From NCBI RefSeq assembly GCF_030546745.1, contig NZ_JAUOPD010000008.1, positions 62,001 through 126,000 on the forward strand: 64,000 nt of DNA, in the 5' to 3' direction. The notes below the pieces were generated by a model. It did not search any database and was not told the DNA's origin. It was given only the letters and a program-made list of their open reading frames with translations. A program made the translations under genes and the position numbers. Origin of the DNA: Thalassotalea sp. 1_MG-2023 (GTDB taxonomy: Bacteria > Pseudomonadota > Gammaproteobacteria > Enterobacterales > Alteromonadaceae). Shown here one piece after another: positions 56,979-64,000 of the stretch. How positions within the stretch are numbered: position 1 is the first letter of the stretch; each line of letters starts with the position of its first letter.

Positions 56979-59114
56979 ATGAAAGCATTCCCTTTTCAAT
57001 TAACATTTATCGCTACGCTTATTTCTCCTGCCGCTATGGCATATTTTGACGAAGCTCCTACCGTTGATGACAACACAATCGAACGAGTTATTGTTACCGG
57101 CAGTCGTATAGAAGAAAGTATTGACGAAGTACCAGCTACCGTAACCATTATTTCGCAACAAGAAATAGCTCAACAAATGAAGATAACCCCTGAGTTACAA
57201 GACATTCTTGCCGCGCTTGTCCCTGGTATGTCTCCCACAACAGGCACATCGAGTAACTCAGCACAAACATTACGAGGCAGAAACCCTTTAGTGATGATTG
57301 ATGGTGTACCTCAATCTACACCATTGAGGAACGGTGCTTTAGGGATCAGAACCCTTGATGCTTCAGTTATCCAGCGAATTGAAGTAATAAAAGGTGCAAC
57401 GTCAATTTTTGGTAATGGTGCAGCTGGCGGTATCATCAATTACATTACTAAAAAAGCCGCAACAGATAGAGCATTAGTAGGTGAAATCAGCCTTTCTAGC
57501 AGATTCAGTGCGGTTAAATTCAAAGATAGTGCCGGCCACCGTATCACTGGAAATATCCACGGTCAGCAAGATAAGTTCGCATACGTTATTAGTGCAAGCT
57601 ATGAAGAAAACGGCGTTCAGCGTGATGCAGAAGGTGATATTCTAGGGTTAAAATACGGTTTGAGTGACGCAGTTACTGAAAACCTTTTTACCAAGTTTAA
57701 TTACTATTTTGATGATGAGAAAAGCGCTCAACTGACATATAACTACTATGAGTCACAGCAAGAAACTGACTTAATTGATGTGGTAGGTAGTATCAATACT
57801 GGCGAAAAAACTTACGCAATAAAATCACCAAGTGGTGAACGTTTAATTGGAGCACCGCAAGGCCCGCGTGGCAATCACAACATTATGTTGAAGTATACCG
57901 ATGACAATATTTTTGCTGATACAGCATTAACCTTTGATGCTTATAAGCAAGACATCGAAAATGTATTCTTCTTTTCAGCAACGTTAGCAAACCAAGATGA
58001 AGGCTTTGACGGTGGTCAATCAATGATCAAGTCAGAAAAAGAAGGCTTACGCGTAACATTCAATACATTAGTAGATTTCGAAAACCTCAACGCTACTTTT
58101 ATTTACGGCATGGATATGCTGCAAGATATCACCTCACAACCCTTATTAGATGGTCGTATGTGGGTGCCTGAAATGGATATGGAAAACCAAGCGTTTTTCT
58201 TACAATCTAAATGGCATTTCAATAACGATATAATCGTAAAAGCTGGTGTTCGCCGCGAAAGTATTGATTTACAAGTTGATGATTATCAAACACTCAAACT
58301 ATGTAGAACGCCAAGCCAATGTTCAGTAGCAATGCAGGTTAAAGGCGATACATTACAGTATGATGCAACAACCTATAACTTCGCAATAAAGTATAATTAC
58401 CATCAAGCTTTTTCACCATTTATCAGTTACTCACAAGGTGCTGATATCTCGGATATTGGCCGTTTACTTAGAACAGCAACCGTTTCAGATATCGCTGATA
58501 TTCACACGGAAGCATCAGTAATTGACAATTACGAACTTGGTTTTACGAGTAATTTTGAAGATATTCGCATTGAATTTTCAGCTTACCGCAGTACTTCAGA
58601 ATTAGGTACAACTAATCAATTTGACCCCGTAACTGGCGTGTATATGCCAATCAGGGCACCACAGGAGATTTGGGGCCTTGAAACGGCAGTAAGTTATCAA
58701 ATCAGCGATACCTTGAAGTTAAATGCGACCGCAAGTAAAGTTGAAGGCACAAATACAGCGACTAACGAACACCTAGGGGGTAAGCAAATAAGCTCTCCTA
58801 AAGCGACTTTGCAAGTTAACTGGCAACCAAACCAAGATACACAAATGATGGCGACACTACTTTACGTTGCTGATAGAAATAAGTTTGAGCAACAAAATGG
58901 TGAATGGGTTGGCGATCAAGGGCCTATTGATAGTTACTTCACAGTAAATCTATCAGCCAATCATCAACTAGGTGATTGGCAATTATTTGCTGGTGTAGAA
59001 AACTTATTAAACAAGGACTACTACCCTGCTCGCTCTCAAATGTATAGTTACAGTGGCTATAACTTAAAGGGGCTAGGTACAACAGTCACCATGGGTGTTA
59101 GTTACCAGTTTTAA
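56979..59114 (+). CDS. TonB-dependent outer-membrane receptor, siderophore type
   Basis: Outer-membrane active transporter of 711 residues. A signal peptide (1-21, AMA cut) is followed by a TonB box IERVIVTGSR (34-43), a plug domain (about 50-165, with LRGRNPLVMIDGVP and RIEVIKGATSIFGNGAAGG) and a 22-strand barrel ending in the aromatic C-terminus VSYQF. The AENLLNKDYYP-like segment near the end (VENLLNKDYYPAR) is typical of siderophore receptors. The ligand is not predictable. A PepSY membrane protein gene follows, which supports iron-siderophore uptake. Confidence 0.92.
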   Translation: MKAFPFQLTFIATLISPAAMAYFDEAPTVDDNTIERVIVTGSRIEESIDEVPATVTIISQQEIAQQMKITPELQDILAALVPGMSPTTGTSSNSAQTLRGRNPLVMIDGVPQSTPLRNGALGIRTLDASVIQRIEVIKGATSIFGNGAAGGIINYITKKAATDRALVGEISLSSRFSAVKFKDSAGHRITGNIHGQQDKFAYVISASYEENGVQRDAEGDILGLKYGLSDAVTENLFTKFNYYFDDEKSAQLTYNYYESQQETDLIDVVGSINTGEKTYAIKSPSGERLIGAPQGPRGNHNIMLKYTDDNIFADTALTFDAYKQDIENVFFFSATLANQDEGFDGGQSMIKSEKEGLRVTFNTLVDFENLNATFIYGMDMLQDITSQPLLDGRMWVPEMDMENQAFFLQSKWHFNNDIIVKAGVRRESIDLQVDDYQTLKLCRTPSQCSVAMQVKGDTLQYDATTYNFAIKYNYHQAFSPFISYSQGADISDIGRLLRTATVSDIADIHTEASVIDNYELGFTSNFEDIRIEFSAYRSTSELGTTNQFDPVTGVYMPIRAPQEIWGLETAVSYQISDTLKLNATASKVEGTNTATNEHLGGKQISSPKATLQVNWQPNQDTQMMATLLYVADRNKFEQQNGEWVGDQGPIDSYFTVNLSANHQLGDWQLFAGVENLLNKDYYPARSQMYSYSGYNLKGLGTTVTMGVSYQF

Positions 59115-59122
59115 GTGAATAT

Positions 59123-59158
59123 CCCCTTGCTGAGCATCCATAGATACTCAGCAAGGGG
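59123..59158 (+). other. Stable hairpin between receptor and PepSY genes
   Basis: Perfect 12-base stem CCCCTTGCTGAG / CTCAGCAAGGGG with a 12-base loop, eight bases after the receptor stop and 26 bases before the PepSY ATG. There is no T tract. It could lower expression of the second gene or protect the 3' end of the receptor mRNA. Confidence 0.6.
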
Positions 59159-59184
59159 ACACTGCTTAGGTAAAACAAATCACC

Positions 59185-60297
59185 ATGAAATTACTGCTAC
59201 GCCGAATACACTTAACTCTAGCACTCATTAGCGCAATATTTCTGCTAACGCTATCAATTTCTGGTGCTCTCTTACTCTATGCAAAAGATATTCAACGGAC
59301 ACTTTTCCCAGATCAGTGGACAATCAGCCCTCCCCCAACAACGATTAATGTTGAGCAACTCATTGCTACCATTGAACAACAACACGCTGTTAACGTTAGC
59401 TTAATTACCTTACCTAAAGATCCCTCTGCACCTTGGCAATTTCGGTTAGCAAGTGGTACTTACATGAATGTTGACCCTCAAACGCAATCGGTGATCCACC
59501 AATACGATTATTACTCAACATTTTACGGGTTTTTAATGGCTTTTCATCGCTGGTTAGCGATTGATAATGTAAATAAACCCTTGAAAGTGTTTATGTCAAT
59601 TGCAAGTCTTTGTTTAGTTGTTCAATTAATCCTTGGTTTTTACTTATGGTTTAAACCCAAAAAACCATTAAAACGATTAAAAGTTCGGTGGCAAGCAAAA
59701 GCCAAAACAAAGTATGCTCAATTGCATAACGTTACAGGCGTGATCGTTTTATTACCATTAGTTTTAATTGCCATTTCCGGCATGGCATTTCATTGGAGTG
59801 TTCCTATTCAAACCTTGCTGAATGGACTATTCGTTGGAGAAATACAAACGTTACAGAAACATACAGTCAATGAAACTAACTCTAATCGTTTGCAAATAAA
59901 TCAAGCCGTAGTAAATGCTCAAAAGGTGTTTCCTGATGCGTCCTTGTATCGTATCTACATTCCGTCAGAGCAAACAGAGCCTATACGTTTACGCTATACA
60001 CAACCAGCAGAAGCACATGGCAATTCATGGCTTTGGGCACATCCAAGTACCGGAGAAACTATTGAACATTTTGATGCAAGTAGAGCCAATTGGGTGACAC
60101 AAGTATGGAACTTTAGGTACCCTTTCCATGTTGGTGAATTTATTGGTTGGCCGATAAAGTTACTTTGGTTAGTAATTAGCTTAACGCCTATCTTTTTTGT
60201 AGTTACTGGCTTTTATTTATATTTTTCCAGAAAACCCAGCAATCAAAAAAGCACTCAAAAGCAAACTAGACAAGACAATCTTCAAACGCTTAAGTAA
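59185..60297 (+). CDS. PepSY-associated transmembrane protein, putative iron-siderophore reductase
   Basis: Inner-membrane protein of 370 residues with four membrane helices (about 10-32, 130-155, 188-208 and 325-350) and periplasmic PepSY-type segments between them. Family members often lie beside TonB-dependent siderophore receptors and some, such as FoxB-like proteins, reduce ferric siderophores. Membrane-embedded His residues are present (AFHRWLAI, LHNVTGVI, FHWSVP, PFHVGEF), as expected for haem or metal binding. The C-terminal tail is Lys/Gln-rich. It is second in a two-gene unit with the receptor. Confidence 0.88.
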   Translation: MKLLLRRIHLTLALISAIFLLTLSISGALLLYAKDIQRTLFPDQWTISPPPTTINVEQLIATIEQQHAVNVSLITLPKDPSAPWQFRLASGTYMNVDPQTQSVIHQYDYYSTFYGFLMAFHRWLAIDNVNKPLKVFMSIASLCLVVQLILGFYLWFKPKKPLKRLKVRWQAKAKTKYAQLHNVTGVIVLLPLVLIAISGMAFHWSVPIQTLLNGLFVGEIQTLQKHTVNETNSNRLQINQAVVNAQKVFPDASLYRIYIPSEQTEPIRLRYTQPAEAHGNSWLWAHPSTGETIEHFDASRANWVTQVWNFRYPFHVGEFIGWPIKLLWLVISLTPIFFVVTGFYLYFSRKPSNQKSTQKQTRQDNLQTLK

Positions 60298-60314
60298 TTG
60301 CTAAATAAAAACAA

Positions 60315-60347
60315 AAAAGTCAGCTAATTTAACATTAACTGACTTTT
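60315..60347. terminator. Bidirectional terminator between PepSY gene and obgE
   Basis: AAAAGTCAG and CTGACTTTT arms, extended inward (CTAAT / ATTAA) with one mismatch. The A and T ends make it usable from both convergent genes. Confidence 0.8.
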
Positions 60348-60371
60348 AAAATTATATGTAAATCGTAACTT

Positions 60372-61568
<1,197 letters not shown>

Positions 61569-61605
61569 TCAGTATAATACCAAATAATGATTTTACTCGT
61601 TGCAT

Positions 61606-61638
61606 AAAAAAAGCCCCGCTAATTCAGCAGGGCTTTTT
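61606..61638 (-). terminator. Rho-independent terminator of rplU-rpmA
   Basis: On the minus strand AAAAAGCCC and GGGCTTTTTT arms enclose GCT / AGC with one mismatch, ending in a T tract, 18 bases after rpmA. Confidence 0.85.
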
Positions 61639-61655
61639 CAAATAAGTAAATCTGA

Positions 61656-61913
61656 TTATTCAGCGATAATGCTTACAAATTTGCGGTTTTTAGGACCTTT
61701 TACTTCAAACTGTACTTTACCGTCTGATAAAGCAAATAAAGTGTGGTCTTTACCGATACCCATGTTATCACCAGCGTGGAATCTAGTACCACGTTGACGA
61801 ACAATAATGTTACCTGCTAAAACAGTTTCGCCACCAAAACGTTTAACACCTAAGCGTTTACTTTCTGAATCGCGACCATTTTTGGTACTACCTGCTGCCT
61901 TCTTATGTGCCAT
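61656..61913 (-). CDS. rpmA: 50S ribosomal protein bL27
   Basis: Ribosomal protein L27, 85 residues, whose N-terminal tail reaches the peptidyl transferase centre. [20 protein letters not shown] and [17 protein letters not shown] are diagnostic. Length as in E. coli (85). It follows rplU by 17 bases, the universal pair. Confidence 0.98.
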   Translation of the reverse strand: MAHKKAAGSTKNGRDSESKRLGVKRFGGETVLAGNIIVRQRGTRFHAGDNMGIGKDHTLFALSDGKVQFEVKGPKNRKFVSIIAE

Positions 61914-61930
61914 GTTAGAATGCTCCTAAA

Positions 61931-62242
61931 TTAGCCGTTAATACCAGTAATTTTCACTTCAGTGAACCATTGGCGATGGCCCTGCTGCTTGCGTGAATGC
62001 TTACGACGTTTAAATTTAACAATTTTAACTTTATCACCACGACCTTGCGAAACAACCTCAGCTGTTACTTTGCCGCCTGAAATGTAAGGTGCACCTACAT
62101 TAACATTTTCGCCATCAGCGATCATTAAAACGTTATCGAATTCTACTGAAGCACCTACTTCAAGTTCTAGCTTTTCTAAGCGAACTGTTTGTCCTTCAGA
62201 AACACGGTGCTGCTTACCACCGCTTTGGAATACCGCGTACAT
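61931..62242 (-). CDS. rplU: 50S ribosomal protein bL21
   Basis: Ribosomal protein L21, 103 residues, which binds 23S r[23 protein letters not shown] and [19 protein letters not shown] are diagnostic. Length as in E. coli (103). First gene of rplU-rpmA, with a good promoter upstream, and divergent from ispB as in E. coli. Confidence 0.98.
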   Translation of the reverse strand: MYAVFQSGGKQHRVSEGQTVRLEKLELEVGASVEFDNVLMIADGENVNVGAPYISGGKVTAEVVSQGRGDKVKIVKFKRRKHSRKQQGHRQWFTEVKITGING

Positions 62243-62304
62243 TTGCTACTCCGAACTGCGCCTATCAAGGGTATGACGCATAAATTTAAAAATATAGGGC
62301 GCGA

Positions 62305-62333
62305 ATTCTACGCCAAGACAAAAATTATCGCAA
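62305..62333 (-). promoter_or_regulatory. Sigma-70 promoter of rplU-rpmA
   Basis: On the minus strand TTGCGA (62328-62333) and TAGAAT (62305-62310) are separated by 17 bases. A GC-rich discriminator (CGCGCCC) follows the -10 box, a trait of stringently controlled ribosomal promoters. Confidence 0.6.
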
Positions 62334-62475
62334 GTATATTTATGCGCTATTTTACACTTTTTTGACTAATTAATGATGATATTAATATCCCCCTTCTTTA
62401 TTGCCTATTTTAGTGTAAACTTGGCGTCATTAAATAACGTAACGCTTTAATAAGACATACCAGTCATTTTTTCTT

Positions 62476-63447
62476 ATGGATCTTCAACAAATTCAAGCAC
62501 TCGCACAGCAAGATATGGACGCGGTAAATGATTTAATTTATCAGCAGTTACAATCAGATGTCGTTTTAATCAATCAACTTGGTGTGTATATCGTTAATGC
62601 CGGCGGAAAACGAATGCGCCCAATGTTAACGGTATTAGCCGCAAGAGCATTAGCTAACCAATCTAGTCAACATATCGATATTGCCGCCATTATTGAATTT
62701 ATCCACACTGCCACATTATTACATGACGATGTAGTAGATGAATCAGCATTACGCCGCGGTAGAGAAACAGCCAATGCATTGTTCGGTAATAGTGCCAGTG
62801 TATTAGTTGGCGACTTTTTATATACTCGTTCTTTTCAAATGATGACCAAGCTCAACAATATGCATATTATGGACGTATTGTCAGATGCAACGAATATTGT
62901 TGCCGAAGGTGAAGTATTACAGTTAATGAATTGCAATGACCCTAATACTTCAGAAGAAAGCTATATGCAGGTTATTTATTGTAAAACAGCCAAGCTCTTT
63001 GAAGCAGCAACACGTTTAGCTGCTGTTGTTTCGCAGCAACCTAAACATATAGAACAAGCGATGCAAGAGTATGGTAAATATTTAGGTACGGCATTTCAGC
63101 TCGTTGATGACATTATGGACTACACAGCTGACGCAAAAGAAATGGGGAAAAATGTTGGTGACGATCTCGCCGAAGGAAAGCCCACCTTACCCCTTATTTA
63201 TGCTATGAATAACGGCACTGTAGAACAAAAGCAACTCATTAGAGATGCCATTGAACATTGTAACGGTATGGATAACCTTGATGCCATATTACAAGCAATG
63301 GAAGACACTGGGTCGCTTAGATATACACAAGAAATAGCCGAAAAAGAAGCTGATAAAGCCATTAATGCATTATCTGTATTGCCTGAATCTCAATATAAAC
63401 AAGCATTAATTGCATTAACACATATTGCAGCCAATAGACGCCATTAA
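62476..63447 (+). CDS. ispB: Octaprenyl diphosphate synthase IspB
   Basis: Trans-prenyltransferase making the C40 side chain of ubiquinone and menaquinone. The 323 residues have both Asp-rich motifs, LLHDDVVDES (FARM) and QLVDDIMDYT (SARM), and the GGKRMRPML substrate-binding segment. The length equals E. coli IspB (323). The product chain length cannot be read from sequence alone. It is divergent from rplU, the conserved order. Confidence 0.95.
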   Translation: MDLQQIQALAQQDMDAVNDLIYQQLQSDVVLINQLGVYIVNAGGKRMRPMLTVLAARALANQSSQHIDIAAIIEFIHTATLLHDDVVDESALRRGRETANALFGNSASVLVGDFLYTRSFQMMTKLNNMHIMDVLSDATNIVAEGEVLQLMNCNDPNTSEESYMQVIYCKTAKLFEAATRLAAVVSQQPKHIEQAMQEYGKYLGTAFQLVDDIMDYTADAKEMGKNVGDDLAEGKPTLPLIYAMNNGTVEQKQLIRDAIEHCNGMDNLDAILQAMEDTGSLRYTQEIAEKEADKAINALSVLPESQYKQALIALTHIAANRRH

Positions 63448-63468
63448 ATCACTTCTAAATCTATCCCT

Positions 63469-63492
63469 CAGTGTGGCGTAATCACCACACTG
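63469..63492 (+). terminator. Hairpin after ispB
   Basis: Perfect eight-base stem CAGTGTGG / CCACACTG with an eight-base loop, 21 bases after the ispB stop; the flank is only loosely T-rich. Confidence 0.6.
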
Positions 63493-63573
63493 TAAAATTT
63501 CCTTCATTTTTCTGTCGCTTAACTGAAACCTTCGCTTTTTATGCTGTATTAACACTTATAAATGGTGATCACT

Positions 63574-64000
63574 ATGACTTCTCAATTGCCAGAAAAAATT
63601 GTCACTCGTACGGTTTGGATTTCAGACATTCATTTAGGCTACAAAGACTGTAAAGCAGAATATTTATTGCAATTTTTAGATCGACTGGAATGTGAAACAC
63701 TCTTTTTAGTCGGAGATATCATTGATGTATGGTCGCTTTCTCGTCGATTTTATTGGCCAGAACAGCACAATAAGGTTATCAGTAAACTAATGACAATGGC
63801 AAAGCACCAATGCCGCGTTATTTATGTTCCAGGCAATCATGACATTAACTTTAGAGAATTCTCTGGGCATATTTTTGGCAATATCGAAGTTCATCGCTCT
63901 TATATTCATGAAACCATCGATAAACGAAAATTATTGATCATCCATGGTGATGAGCTCGATAGTGTTGTTCGTTTTAGCCGCATCAATAAATACATTGGTG
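63574..64000 (+). CDS. LpxH-like UDP-2,3-diacylglucosamine diphosphatase family protein, 5' part
   Basis: N-terminal 142 codons of a calcineurin-like metallophosphoesterase that continues past the right edge. Visible motifs are WISDIHLG, LVGDIIDVWSLSRRFYWP, VPGNHDINF and LIIHGDELDS, the pattern of the LpxH/LpxH2 group. LpxH cuts UDP-diacyl-GlcN to lipid X in lipid A synthesis; the LpxH2 branch includes related enzymes of less certain role. GGTGA lies five bases before the ATG at 63574; an ATG four codons upstream (63562) is weaker. The DIHLG spelling (instead of DLHL) and the VWSLSRRFYWP segment suggest the LpxH2-like branch. Confidence 0.85.
   Translation, partial: MTSQLPEKIVTRTVWISDIHLGYKDCKAEYLLQFLDRLECETLFLVGDIIDVWSLSRRFYWPEQHNKVISKLMTMAKHQCRVIYVPGNHDINFREFSGHIFGNIEVHRSYIHETIDKRKLLIIHGDELDSVVRFSRINKYIG

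Overview
The window is a 64 kb piece of a gammaproteobacterial chromosome. Low G+C, gene content and gene order point to Alteromonadales, plausibly a Colwelliaceae genus such as Thalassotalea or Colwellia. This placement is inferred from remembered gene neighbourhoods, not from a database search. Nearly all of it is core genome. I see no tRNA, rRNA, CRISPR array, prophage, intact insertion sequence or broken gene. Two genes run off the edges: degQ on the left and an LpxH-like hydrolase on the right.

Layout. 1-1849: periplasmic proteases degQ-degS. 1921-6629 (minus): mlaFEDCB-ibaG-murA, the retrograde phospholipid transporter plus peptidoglycan step one. 6965-14884 (plus): yrbG-kdsD-kdsC-lptC-lptA-lptB-rpoN-hpf-ptsN-rapZ-npr, covering Kdo synthesis, LPS export, sigma-54 and the nitrogen PTS. 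15101-18483: mgtE, pmbA, darP. 18588-22132 (minus): a lysine-riboswitch operon of an unusual dapD, a PLP decarboxylase and an AstE-like zinc hydrolase. 22195-27766: a tandem DsbA/HCCA-isomerase-like protein, rsmC, a histidine kinase, arcA and a stand-alone Hpt protein. 28042-35477: folE2 and gltBD. 35827-38773: a GAF-GAF-GGDEF-EAL protein and a small lipoprotein. 38931-44613: a 2OG-Fe(II) oxygenase, rapA, rluA and a DUF3530 protein. 44642-47111 (minus): amgK-murU-djlA. 47344-53941: the classical lptD-surA-pdxA-rsmA-apaG-apaH operon. 54089-56781: a chemoreceptor behind a sigma-28 type promoter, then folA. 56979-60297: TonB-dependent receptor and PepSY membrane protein (iron uptake). 60372-62242 (minus): rplU-rpmA and obgE. 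62476-64000: ispB and the LpxH-like start.

The main theme is the cell envelope: LPS (kdsD, kdsC, lptABC, lptD, LpxH-like), phospholipid asymmetry (mla), outer-membrane protein folding and quality control (surA, degQ, degS) and peptidoglycan (murA, amgK, murU).

The most unusual part is the lysine operon. Its leader holds a clear L-box aptamer followed by an intrinsic terminator. The three enzymes together suggest a possible epimerase-independent route to lysine: succinylation, then decarboxylation of the still-succinylated diaminopimelate, then desuccinylation. This is an inference; the individual family calls and the riboswitch are seen directly. Other points of interest are 10-bp-phased tandem repeats upstream of mla, a possible AUU start codon, a two-tier hairpin in the gltB leader, a 16-bp perfect palindrome before degS and a 68-bp terminal-inverted-repeat element after rluA.
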